Shown here piece after piece: positions 46,169-55,374 of a stretch of DNA of 64,000 nt. The notes under the pieces were generated by a model. It had not been told where the DNA came from. It searched no databases and was given only the letters and a program-made list of their open reading frames with translations. This DNA comes from Streptomyces fildesensis (GTDB taxonomy: Bacteria > Actinomycetota > Actinomycetes > Streptomycetales > Streptomycetaceae). Both the position numbers and the translations under genes were made by a program. The stretch covers positions 1 to 64,000 of the forward strand of contig NZ_JAAIKO010000020.1 of the NCBI RefSeq assembly GCF_016107395.1. The letters run 5' to 3'. Position 1 is the stretch's first letter. Every line of letters starts with the position of its first letter.

Positions 46169-49100
46169 TCATTCCGTGCAATCCAAAGCTCTGTGCAGGT
46201 GGTCGCGGAAATCCGAGGCGAACCGATTGGATACACGGTCCGTCTGATAAGTTACGTCGATAACCATTCCCCCATCAGCCTGGGGCCATACTTCCGTCAC
46301 CACCTCGCAGACGCCCGCAGGAACCTGCAGGCGGACCGGCACGGCGCGCGCCGATCCGAGAACGAGATGGGCTGCTGGAGCGTCCTGGTAGACGAATAGG
46401 AACTGATAGATCGGATCCCGCACGGTCCTCGGCGGATTCACCAAGCGTACGACCTCGCCGAAAGGAATGGCCTGATGCGCAAGCGCTGCTGTGGCCGCTT
46501 CGGCTACGTTGCGGATAGCCTCATCCCAGTTCTCATAGGCCACGGGGAACCGCACACAGACCGTATCAACCAAACAGCCGACGGCCGCCGCAAGTAGACT
46601 GGAGCTCCGCCTCGACACTGGCACCCCGACAGCGAAATCATCCTGCCCTGTGAGCGCCCGAAGCGTAGTCACACTTAGGGCCAATAGGACGGTGAACGGC
46701 GTGGTGGCGTGCCTCCGCGCGAGGTGGTGCACCTTGTCGGTCTCTGAGTTGCTTAGCCGGAAGCTGACAGTGTCGGCAGCGCTCTGAACTGGCTGGGACC
46801 CGCCAGGCGGCGTGGGTAGAGCCAACGCAGGGGTGTCGGTCAGCTCCCGTTGCCAGTAGATGCGGTGAGCATCCGAGTCAGTCAGCTCCTCGAGTTGCTG
46901 CATCTCGCGATGTACCCCGCGAAGAGTCGGAGCAGCAACGTCAAAGAAGGGTTCCCTTTCCTGCGCGCGGGCCGCGTACGCGGTGGCGAGTTCCGAAAGC
47001 AACACCGGTTCCGAGTGGCCGTCAAAGGCGATGTGGTGGAACGCGAACCCGAAGAACGACCCAGAAGTCCCCGCCAGGGGCACGAACCCCGCCCGCCAGA
47101 CTTCGCCCTGCTGCGGATCGAGCGGTCGTGTGAGCGTCTGTTGCAGCGACCGAAGGGCTTCTGCCTCGCTGTCGCACGGGGCGAGCAGACTGAAGCAGCG
47201 CTCTTCGTTCGTCTCGGAACAGGAGTACGAGGGGACAGCAACGAGTTGCAGCGCATCCGACTCGTTGTCTGGGCCGTAGACCGAGTGGAGTGACTCGTGG
47301 CGGGCTGCAAGATCGCCGAGTGCAGCCTCCAGTGCTACAGCGTTAATGTCGCCCTCAAGGCGCCACGCCAGTAGGCAAAGCCCGGAGAGGTCGCCGGGTT
47401 TTATGGCCTGTCGGGTCCAGAAAGCCATCTGGCTCTCGCTGAGCGGGACCGGCCCGCCCGGGCCGATCTCCAGCGGATGTTCAGCCGAGATATCATGGTC
47501 GTCGATCCACCGCGCCAGCTCACGCACGGACGCATGCCGGATCACCTCGGAGATTGGCAATGGCCTTCCGAGAGAGGTGGAGAGTCTGGTGCATACAGCT
47601 GCAAGGCCGAGTGATGTGCCTCCGAGGGCGAAGAATTTCTGCTCAAGCGGGACTGGGTCTAGGCCAAGCACGGAGGCGAAGACCCCAGCAACCGTGCGTT
47701 CGGTTTCACCGGCCGGCTCCTCGACATGAGGAGTTCGCCGGGCCGCAACAGGACGACTCTTGAGAAGCTTTACGATCTCATTCGAATCGGTCTTGCCATT
47801 CGCATTGAGGGGAAGGGCTGTCAGTCGGACTGCCGCGCGAGGAACCAGATAACCTGGGAGGCGGTGTTCCAGGAATGAGAGCAATTCTTCTTCCGAGGGG
47901 CCATGGGCGACTGCCGTGAAGGCGAGCCCTAGAGCGCCGTAGCCGCCAGATCCGTTGCCCAGCGCCACCACGCTGCACTGTGTGACCCCAGACAGCGAGC
48001 AGGCCACCCCTTCGATCTCGCCCGGCTCGATCCGGTGTCCGCGGATCTTCACCTGTCGGTCCGCTCGCCCGATGAAGTGCAACCGTCCTTCTTCGGTCCG
48101 CCGCACCAGATCACCTGTGCGGTATACCCGTGTGGCGACGCCCTCCAACTCCAGGGTGGGGAAGCTTTGCGCAGTCTTCTCGGGGTCACCGAGGTATCCG
48201 ACCGCCAGTCCCGCTCCGGAGATCAACAGTTCCCCTATCTCACCGAGACGACACAGCCGCTCCCCATTCCAGATGTGCAGGCCAGTTGCGGGGACGGCCT
48301 CGCCCAGGGGCAGGCCCTCGCTAAGCTCGCAATCTCCCGGGCGGACCTGATGGGTTGTCACAAAAAGCGTGGCCTCGACCGGTCCGTAGCCGTGCACCAC
48401 GCGGATCGCCGGAAAGCGCCGGAGTAGTGCGGCAACATGCCGCGACGAGACTTTCTCACCTGCAACAAAAATCTGGCGGACGCCCTCAAAAGCTTCGATA
48501 TCCTCGTCCACGAAGACATTGAAAAGGGTCGGAGTCAGAAAAACACAGTTGACCCCGTCCGCCGACACAAGCTCACGCAGAGTACCTGGCAGAAGGTGCG
48601 GCTCGTCAACCACGACCGAGCAGCCGCCGTTCAGTAGAACGCTCCACAATTCCAGGGTTAGGCCGTCCCAGGGCACAGCAGCTGTGAGCGGCATTACCGT
48701 ATCCTGACCAAGGTCAGCAAATTCGCAGTCCTTGAACAACCGTACAGTTCCGCTGTGTGGCGTAAGCGCACCCTTGGGTGCCCCGGTGCTGCCCGAGGTG
48801 AAGAACACCGACGCTGGCGCGTGAGGGGTGACCCGCACCGGGGTTGCTGCGTGAGTTACCCCAATGTATTCGGTAGGAGCAATGGCATCCGTTCCGGCCG
48901 GGGGGTCTGCCCTGTCCGTGATAGTCCACACCGCTCCCATGACCTTGACGAGCGCGTCGATCCGTACGCTCGGCCACGCGGGGTCAAGCGCCGCATAAGC
49001 GGCTCCGCGTTTGAGGATGGCAAGAAAAGCAATCACGAGCCCAATGGATCGGGGCAGGAGCACCGGAACGATATCGCCGGGACCCACACCAGCTCTCTCC

Positions 49101-49258
49101 AGACGCGTCGCCAGCTGGTTGGACGCCACCTCTAGATCGCCGTAAGTAAATACGGTGCTGCCATGTTTCAGTGCGGGCGCCTGGGGCGCCTCGACGACTC
49201 GCTGCGAAAAGATTTCGTGAATAAGACATGCGTCCTGAACACTGCCGCGCGGAGACAT
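46169..49258 (-). CDS. nonribosomal peptide synthetase, A-T-C
   Basis: 1029 residues from ATG 49258 with GAGGAGG upstream. Adenylation domain (about 1-510): FFTSGSTGAPKGAL, WDGLTLELW with the Asp that binds alpha-amino groups, GYGPVEATLF and YRTGDLVRR. Carrier domain (about 530-610): FFALGGTSLG with phosphopantetheine Ser. Condensation domain (about 620-1029): AFHHIAFDGHS, matching HHxxxDG, so it should be active. Domain order A-T-C with no thioesterase is unusual: the condensation domain is C-terminal and probably accepts the amino acid of the A-T protein or a downstream nucleophile. Release may rely on the ATP-grasp enzymes. Confidence 0.85.
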   Translation of the reverse strand: MSPRGSVQDACLIHEIFSQRVVEAPQAPALKHGSTVFTYGDLEVASNQLATRLERAGVGPGDIVPVLLPRSIGLVIAFLAILKRGAAYAALDPAWPSVRIDALVKVMGAVWTITDRADPPAGTDAIAPTEYIGVTHAATPVRVTPHAPASVFFTSGSTGAPKGALTPHSGTVRLFKDCEFADLGQDTVMPLTAAVPWDGLTLELWSVLLNGGCSVVVDEPHLLPGTLRELVSADGVNCVFLTPTLFNVFVDEDIEAFEGVRQIFVAGEKVSSRHVAALLRRFPAIRVVHGYGPVEATLFVTTHQVRPGDCELSEGLPLGEAVPATGLHIWNGERLCRLGEIGELLISGAGLAVGYLGDPEKTAQSFPTLELEGVATRVYRTGDLVRRTEEGRLHFIGRADRQVKIRGHRIEPGEIEGVACSLSGVTQCSVVALGNGSGGYGALGLAFTAVAHGPSEEELLSFLEHRLPGYLVPRAAVRLTALPLNANGKTDSNEIVKLLKSRPVAARRTPHVEEPAGETERTVAGVFASVLGLDPVPLEQKFFALGGTSLGLAAVCTRLSTSLGRPLPISEVIRHASVRELARWIDDHDISAEHPLEIGPGGPVPLSESQMAFWTRQAIKPGDLSGLCLLAWRLEGDINAVALEAALGDLAARHESLHSVYGPDNESDALQLVAVPSYSCSETNEERCFSLLAPCDSEAEALRSLQQTLTRPLDPQQGEVWRAGFVPLAGTSGSFFGFAFHHIAFDGHSEPVLLSELATAYAARAQEREPFFDVAAPTLRGVHREMQQLEELTDSDAHRIYWQRELTDTPALALPTPPGGSQPVQSAADTVSFRLSNSETDKVHHLARRHATTPFTVLLALSVTTLRALTGQDDFAVGVPVSRRSSSLLAAAVGCLVDTVCVRFPVAYENWDEAIRNVAEAATAALAHQAIPFGEVVRLVNPPRTVRDPIYQFLFVYQDAPAAHLVLGSARAVPVRLQVPAGVCEVVTEVWPQADGGMVIDVTYQTDRVSNRFASDFRDHLHRALDCTE

Positions 49259-49598
49259 TGCTGAAAATCCTCCTCGGCCGCCTCGATTTTCGGCGGGGCC
49301 TTTGGTGTAGGTGGGCTACTCTGATATCAAGCTGAGTATCTCTGCAATACGCTCATTAGCTGAAAGGCCGCCTAGAATCGATGTGTCAGCCGAACGAGTT
49401 CTCGACGGAATATGGCCCATTCACCGATCGCGTCTCCATCAATGCAGGCTCGCGCCCTGTCAGCTCGCAACCCGTGCCGCAGGGCATGGGCGCGCGGGCT
49501 GGACGAACGACCGCCTGGAGCTCCCCTGACACGCCTCCCTCAATCTGGATGTTAGGTGTCACTCCGCGATAGCGACGTGGCAAGCGGATCGAAGGTCC
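49259..49598. other. intergenic region between P450 and NRPS genes
   Basis: No gene seen. Probably contains a promoter or processing site for the A-T-C NRPS gene. Confidence 0.4.
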
Positions 49599-50825
49599 CT
49601 ATTGGACTTCCAATGGCATATGAGTGGTTCCCAATATAAAGTTGGAGCGCAACTTGCGTGGCGCCCCGCCTGAACGGAACCGTATTCCCCTCGAAAGCAG
49701 CGTCCCAAACAAGTACGACAACTCTATCTGGGCCACCGGCGCCCCGATGCACCGATGGATACCTGCACCATAGGAAAGATGACGATTGGGAGTCCTCGCT
49801 ACATCGAATATGTCGGCATCAGGAAATTGTGCATCGTCCCGGTTGGCCGAGACATTCCACAATGTGACCGAATCACCCTTGCTGATTTGCGCACTACCTC
49901 GTACCATGCTGGCCTGCGCGACTCTCTGAACATATGCGTTGGTCGAACTCCATCGGATCATCTCCTCGATCCCCGTCCCTATAAGCGCCGGCTCAACAAG
50001 CAGTCTGTCGTACTCGTCCGGATGCTCGATCAGCGCCTGAAGCCCGCTACAAGCCGTGTACGAGGAGGTCTCGTTACCGCCCACCGCAAGGTTCATGCAG
50101 TTGTAGAAAATCTCTTCCTCCGTCAGCGGTCGGCCGTTGATTTTCGCGCCGAGCAACACACTGATGAAATCCTCTTGGGGCGAACGGCGACGCTCTTCTA
50201 GGATGTCGACGAAGAATTCAAAGATCTCGGCCTGGAGCCAGACCAGGCGGAGCCGCTGGTCGCTTCCTAGATCGACGAAGGTCTCGTCCCTGAAGCCAAC
50301 CATGCGGCGGGTCAGGCCGATCAATTCGTGTGCCTGCTTGTGCCCGACGCCGAGAAGGACCATCAGGGCCCCAGCCGGCAGTTCAGTAGCGATCTCGCTG
50401 GCGAAATCACAGCCACCCTCAGCCAATGCGCGCTCGATCGCGCGATCCACCAATGCACGCACCTGGTCGCGGACTCGAGCGACTATGTGCGTGGAGAAGG
50501 CAGGGTGAATCTGCTGTTTGAGTAGCCGGTGCCTCGGAAGGTCGGAAGCCACGAGCATTTTTCCGCCCGCGGAATCGTCTTCGCTGCGGAATGAGCCGCC
50601 GAGGATCGCGCCGCGCGCCGAGCTGAACAGGCTGTGCTCGCGGTAGGCCCAGAGCACATCCTCGTAACGTGTTAGGGCCCAAAAATTGTTGCCGTCCCCA
50701 CCCTTATTCCAGTACACCGGCTCCTCGGCCCGCAACCGGGAGAAAGCCTCGTGATGACGGCCCTCGACAAAAAGGTCGATGTCAGTCAGGTCGATATGCG
50801 CGCTGGTGCTCGGGGTTGTCATCAC
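49599..50825 (-). CDS. cytochrome P450, probable beta-hydroxylase of a carrier-bound amino acid
   Basis: 408 residues. I-helix NLAVGGNETSS, ExxR in IEEMIRW, heme loop SYGAGIHRCIG with Cys359. The ATG overlaps the stop of the A-T NRPS gene (ATGA), so the two are made in tandem. Stand-alone A-T proteins paired with a P450 are known to load and beta-hydroxylate an amino acid before transfer (NovH/NovI, NikP1/NikQ). The same role is inferred here. The redox partner is not in the window. Confidence 0.85.
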   Translation of the reverse strand: MMTTPSTSAHIDLTDIDLFVEGRHHEAFSRLRAEEPVYWNKGGDGNNFWALTRYEDVLWAYREHSLFSSARGAILGGSFRSEDDSAGGKMLVASDLPRHRLLKQQIHPAFSTHIVARVRDQVRALVDRAIERALAEGGCDFASEIATELPAGALMVLLGVGHKQAHELIGLTRRMVGFRDETFVDLGSDQRLRLVWLQAEIFEFFVDILEERRRSPQEDFISVLLGAKINGRPLTEEEIFYNCMNLAVGGNETSSYTACSGLQALIEHPDEYDRLLVEPALIGTGIEEMIRWSSTNAYVQRVAQASMVRGSAQISKGDSVTLWNVSANRDDAQFPDADIFDVARTPNRHLSYGAGIHRCIGAPVAQIELSYLFGTLLSRGIRFRSGGAPRKLRSNFILGTTHMPLEVQ

Positions 50826-52606
50826 TTACCTTCACCACGGGCAGCATCAAGCACGGAGGCCAGGTCAGATAGGATTGAATTGCTAAGGAGAACTTCGTAC
50901 TCCAGCTCGACGCCCAGTTCTCGCTTAATTCTGGTATGGACTCGGAAGATTAGGAGCGAGTGTCCCCCCAAGGTGAAAAAGTCGTCGTTCCGGCCGACAT
51001 TTTCCACACCCAGCAATGCCTCCCAGAGCCCAGCGAGGTAGCGTTCGCTCTCGGTTGCCGGCGAAGTCTGTCCTACGTGGCGTTCCTGATAGCTGATCAG
51101 CAGCAGGCGTAGAGCGTCAACGTCCCGCTTGCCGTTCTGGGTCGCGGGGATCTTGTTCAAAGCGATAAAGTGGCTGGGCACCATAAAATCGGGCAAATCT
51201 GCCTCGGCGCCGTTGCGCAATTCCCTTAGCGACAAGCCCTCGTCCAGCACGACGAAGGCCACCAATTGCCGGTCGTTGCCCTCACCCGCGGCCAACACCA
51301 CAGCCTGATTGACCCGTTGATCGCGGAGTAGGCCGCGTTCCACCTCTCCCGGTTCGACCCGATAGCCGCGAACCTTGACCTGGGAGTCGCCGCGACCGAT
51401 GAAATCTAGGGTACCGTCACCGCGATCCCGCACCAGATCGCCGGTACGGTACAGACGGGAGGGCACAGCTGCACAGGGATTGGGCAAAAAGCGCTCGTCG
51501 GTTAGGTCAGGTGCGTCGAGGTAGCCGCGGGCCACACCGGGTCCGCCGACGAACAATTCTCCCGTCTCTCCCAGGGCTGCCGGCTGAAGGTCGGGCTTGA
51601 GAATGTACAAGGTAACGCCATTGAGGGGGCGGCCGATTGGGATAGCGTCGAGCGTGGCCTCGGCATCGGTCACTCGCTGGGCGGTACACGCCGTGGTGAT
51701 CTCGGCCGGGCCGTAGAGATTGTAGAGCTCGCCCTGGAATCGGCCGGCCAACAGGTCCCGGCAAGCTGACGGCAGGAGTACGTCGCCTCCGGCTTGGAGA
51801 ATGCGGAGTGAAGCGAAGGCGTCGCGGTCCTCGCGCACCACATGGTTGACGACCATCGTCGGGACTAGCATGGTGGTGATCCCACGTCGGCGCATCTCCC
51901 GCTGGAAGTCGGCGGCAAGAAGTTCGGGGACGTCAGGTAGCACAGCAACCTCGGCGCCGTGCAGAAGCGTTGTCCACATCTCGAAATGGAAGGCGTCGAA
52001 GGACAGGCTAGAGATTTGGCCTGTACGGTCCTCCGGACGAACCTGCGGAAGACTCGGGTTGCAGGCGAAAGACACAATATTGCCGTGCTCTAGGACGATG
52101 GCCTTGGGTGAGCCGGTCGACCCTGAGGTGAAAAGCACGCTGGCGGCGCTCGATGGCAGCGGGCCGCCAGCTGGGGCATGCACCACACCGTTCGACGGTT
52201 GGCTGCGGAACGGAAATATCTCCGCCCCCAAATGACTCAACGCGCCCTGCCAATCCGGCCGAGTGATGATCAACTTGGCTCCGCTGTGGGCGAACATGAA
52301 GTCTCGTCGCGCATCAGGGTAGCGCACCTCCACGGCAACATAGGCAGCGCCCGCTTTGAGGATGCCGAGAATTGCGACGAACACCTCGACGGAGCGGTCC
52401 AGGTACAGGCCCACTCGATCCTCAGAGTCGATACCCCGCTCCCGCAGCTGCCCGGCCAAAACGCTGGAGCGCCGGTCCAACTCCGTGTATGTGAGGGTCT
52501 GCCCTTCGTCGGAGACTGCGGGTCGGTCGGGAAACCGGGCCGCGGCGACGGCGAAGATGCCGGTGAGGGTGCGGGTCTCGAGAGTAGCGTTAAGGGCGGA
52601 ATGCAT
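50822..52606 (-). CDS. nonribosomal peptide synthetase, A-T didomain
   Basis: 594 residues from ATG 52606, chosen because GGAGG lies 5 bases before it; the frame is open to 52717. Adenylation domain: LFTSGSTGSPKAIVLEH, FDAFHFEMW with the substrate-binding Asp, LYNLYGPAEITTACT, YRTGDLVRD and NGKRD with catalytic Lys. Carrier domain: FFTLGGHSLL. No condensation or thioesterase domain, so the protein loads a free amino acid for modification by the coupled P450. No MbtH-like partner gene is in the window. The residue loaded cannot be predicted safely by eye. Confidence 0.85.
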   Translation of the reverse strand: MHSALNATLETRTLTGIFAVAAARFPDRPAVSDEGQTLTYTELDRRSSVLAGQLRERGIDSEDRVGLYLDRSVEVFVAILGILKAGAAYVAVEVRYPDARRDFMFAHSGAKLIITRPDWQGALSHLGAEIFPFRSQPSNGVVHAPAGGPLPSSAASVLFTSGSTGSPKAIVLEHGNIVSFACNPSLPQVRPEDRTGQISSLSFDAFHFEMWTTLLHGAEVAVLPDVPELLAADFQREMRRRGITTMLVPTMVVNHVVREDRDAFASLRILQAGGDVLLPSACRDLLAGRFQGELYNLYGPAEITTACTAQRVTDAEATLDAIPIGRPLNGVTLYILKPDLQPAALGETGELFVGGPGVARGYLDAPDLTDERFLPNPCAAVPSRLYRTGDLVRDRGDGTLDFIGRGDSQVKVRGYRVEPGEVERGLLRDQRVNQAVVLAAGEGNDRQLVAFVVLDEGLSLRELRNGAEADLPDFMVPSHFIALNKIPATQNGKRDVDALRLLLISYQERHVGQTSPATESERYLAGLWEALLGVENVGRNDDFFTLGGHSLLIFRVHTRIKRELGVELEYEVLLSNSILSDLASVLDAARGEGK

Positions 52607-53262
52607 GGCGGCCTCCATAAGGCTCTGTGTGCATTTTTGAGGAAAGTGGCAGCCACCATGGCGTCCGGATCCGCGGTGTTGCGCTGCAGAACGCCACGGG
52701 CGACTGCACTCAAACAACCGTTCAGGCGGGTAGCCGAATGTTGCCTTGGCGGGTCAAAGCGAGATTAATTTTCAGGCAGTTCTTGCACAATGCGCTTTGG
52801 CAGGGACGCGCATTTGGGTGAAGGATTTGCGTTTCTGGAATGGGTTGGCTCAAAGTCGTAGCCAACCGCTTGGTCTGATCCCGGTAAAGGCGGACAGCCG
52901 GAGTGGGGCGATGCGAGGACAGACGACGGGTGTTGGGCGAATACAGAAACTAGCGTTGGCGATCCCGGAACGATCCCTGCTCTCGGCCAGCCAGCCGAGG
53001 ATGGTAGTTTGCCTTCGCAGCGAAAACAAATTGACCCCCAGTGCCATGGTGGGCGCTTCGTTGACAGCTGATGCCCTCTTTCGCGTTGAATCTCGGGCAT
53101 CAGTGGCAGCGCGATTACGGTAAAGAGTTCGGTGCTGGCTCATCTACAGTCCCCCATTGCTGCGGTCAGCTGGACCGGAGGCTGCCCCAGGCCTCTGCGA
53201 TCGGGCCGGCGATCCGGACAAAGGCCGCATGGTCTCCGCACCAGCCTCCACCAGCAGAATCT
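52607..53262. other. intergenic region upstream of the NRPS operon
   Basis: No gene supported; the short open frames are weak. It should hold the main promoter of the A-T/P450 operon and the 3' end of the caspase-like gene. I found no clear -35/-10 pair. Confidence 0.4.
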
Positions 53263-55227
53263 TTACGGCTGAACGATACGGATCGGACGAGCGAGGGAAT
53301 GTATTTCCCCAGCCAAAGAAACTGACCCGATCAGGTAGTGGATACCGATTGGGGCTGAGTCGATCCGGATTGTAAGACTTGGTACTCCTCCCAAGAAGTC
53401 CACCGTCTCAGAGTGGCTTACTACCTCCCACGGGACCGCCTTGACAGCTAGCTTCGCCGCCCCACGAACGCCGGGTAGGGGTTTCCGTACTCCGTCTACA
53501 CCAAGCCAGGTCAGCTCGTAGTGCGCGGATTCACCCAGCCGGATATCAAGGGGTCCGTCGAGCGCGAGAGGTTCGCCCCTGTCGGAGCCATCGTAAATCA
53601 AATCGCACTGCCAGCAAGAAAATTCGCTTCTTGTGTGGCCAAGCGCCGGTATCTGCAATCTGGTCCGCGATACCGGATCTCCGCAGTAGGGGCATACTAT
53701 TCCGCTAGTTTCACCGTTTGTGCCCAAAACCTTCCGATCCGAATGCCGATCGGTCCGCATCGTATTACTGGTTCGCGCGTGGAGGGCACCGTAATTAGCG
53801 ACCTCGCGCTGCAATTGCACCCACTGGGCCTCCCTCCTCTCGCCAGCGGCCGCGATCATTTCCGCCGCCCCGCTCACCAGAACCTCGGCCCGGCCAGCGC
53901 TCTGAGTGGAAGCGATGTCCTCTAGGCGATCTTCAAGCGCGGCGCTGAGGCGTTCCCCATCTTCCTTTCCATGTACATCCAAGAAGAAGCTCGACTTCCG
54001 TACCGCATGAAGCGAATATGAAATACCTGGCGTAGCGAATACTTCTTCCTGTATGGTGCGGAACAATGGAATATCTTGAGGGTCGCAGGCTACTGGTTTG
54101 TCGCTGTCAGAAAGTCCTTCTGCAACGACTATCGCCCGACAAGTCCCAGGTACTGCTTCAACCCAGATTTGCCGCCTCTCCAGATTTTTTGTAACTCCAT
54201 TCAGTAGAAGTGCCCGTTCCGTAGGGGTGGATACCGATTGTTCGAACTCCGAAACGCTCCAGAGCTGATTGGTGACGTCGCCAATCTGCCTATCACCATC
54301 GGGAACGACTGCCAATGGATCGCCGATCAGGAGCCACGGTGACGTATTACCGACATGACTATGAACGCGATTGAGTAGTGAACAAGCTACGTGAGCAGGC
54401 TTCCCAGATCGGAGATCATTCAGTATCAGTAGATGTGCACTTACTATGCCCTCAGTCGCGCCCAAACTGGTAAATAGCACGTTTCCATAAGGACCCGTCA
54501 CGATTCCTGCCGAAACTGAGGCGCCTGCATCGCGCGGCCCGGAGCCGGTCGTAAGTGCTCTACAGCTGTCAAGGACAATGACATCTGAAGCAATATCCTG
54601 TGGTGCCACTCGATTCGGTAGCGCGATACCACCACCTTGAACGGGTTGGCTCCGCCCGCAGGGGCCGTTTTGGTGCGCGCAGGTCCAGGACGCACTGTCG
54701 AGCTCTCGAGGTGCCCGCCGGAGCATACTGCAAACCACGGCGCTCCCGACGCGCATATCAATGCCGATCCCCCCGTGGGCACAAAGTCCAGTAAATCGGC
54801 GCCGTTCCATCAATCGACGTTCAAGGTCTGATCGCGGTCCACTTGCTACAGTGATCCCGTCTCCGCTTACATCACGAACAGTGCCCAATGGTTGCACCGA
54901 CCAAATAAATGCATCCCTAGAATGCTGCCACTCGTATGTAGTCAGCTTTTCGGCATGACGCTCTGCTATTTCGATTCCAGCCCATCCAAATATGAAACCG
55001 ATCCCCGTCCGGCCTGTGCGGGCAGCAGAAGTTATTGACAGGATGTTGGCAGTGCTTACCGAACCGAGAGACAGGAATGCCGTGCCGAACAATCCAGCTG
55101 CAAGAAGGCTCACGACATGAGATACATCTCCCGCTCGGCATATCTCAGAGTCCCGACGCGATTGTAGAATACGCGCTGCAGGCAAACCCTCTGACGTGGC
55201 AATGATTACATTCGGGCGATTCGGCAT
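53263..55227 (-). CDS. caspase/CHAT-like cysteine peptidase with zinc ribbon
   Basis: 654 residues. The first 300 residues resemble a clan CD peptidase: the His motif FTGLCAHGGIGIDM near residue 150, the Cys motif DVIVLDSCRALTTG near 222, then NVLFTSLGATEGIVSAHLLI and PWLLIGDPLA, as in CHAT and gingipain-type proteases. A zinc ribbon near residue 525 has CPYC and CWQC pairs. The C-terminal 110 residues look beta-rich (YELTWLGVDGVRKP), perhaps an Ig-like binding domain. Both catalytic residues are present. It follows the HExxH gene by 147 bases on the same strand. GC is lower than in the neighbours. Peptidase assignment by motif only. Confidence 0.6.
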   Translation of the reverse strand: MPNRPNVIIATSEGLPAARILQSRRDSEICRAGDVSHVVSLLAAGLFGTAFLSLGSVSTANILSITSAARTGRTGIGFIFGWAGIEIAERHAEKLTTYEWQHSRDAFIWSVQPLGTVRDVSGDGITVASGPRSDLERRLMERRRFTGLCAHGGIGIDMRVGSAVVCSMLRRAPRELDSASWTCAHQNGPCGRSQPVQGGGIALPNRVAPQDIASDVIVLDSCRALTTGSGPRDAGASVSAGIVTGPYGNVLFTSLGATEGIVSAHLLILNDLRSGKPAHVACSLLNRVHSHVGNTSPWLLIGDPLAVVPDGDRQIGDVTNQLWSVSEFEQSVSTPTERALLLNGVTKNLERRQIWVEAVPGTCRAIVVAEGLSDSDKPVACDPQDIPLFRTIQEEVFATPGISYSLHAVRKSSFFLDVHGKEDGERLSAALEDRLEDIASTQSAGRAEVLVSGAAEMIAAAGERREAQWVQLQREVANYGALHARTSNTMRTDRHSDRKVLGTNGETSGIVCPYCGDPVSRTRLQIPALGHTRSEFSCWQCDLIYDGSDRGEPLALDGPLDIRLGESAHYELTWLGVDGVRKPLPGVRGAAKLAVKAVPWEVVSHSETVDFLGGVPSLTIRIDSAPIGIHYLIGSVSLAGEIHSLARPIRIVQP

Positions 55228-55374
55228 ATTTTCAGCATTCTCAATCGTGTCGCTTCAGGGCATGTCGCTTAGTGCTAGAGGTCGTTCCGTGAGGCCAACC
55301 CCCAGTTGCATCTCCGCGTCAGCACCACCGAAGACAGACAGGTCACGCGAGGGATTGACTTACTACAACAGATA

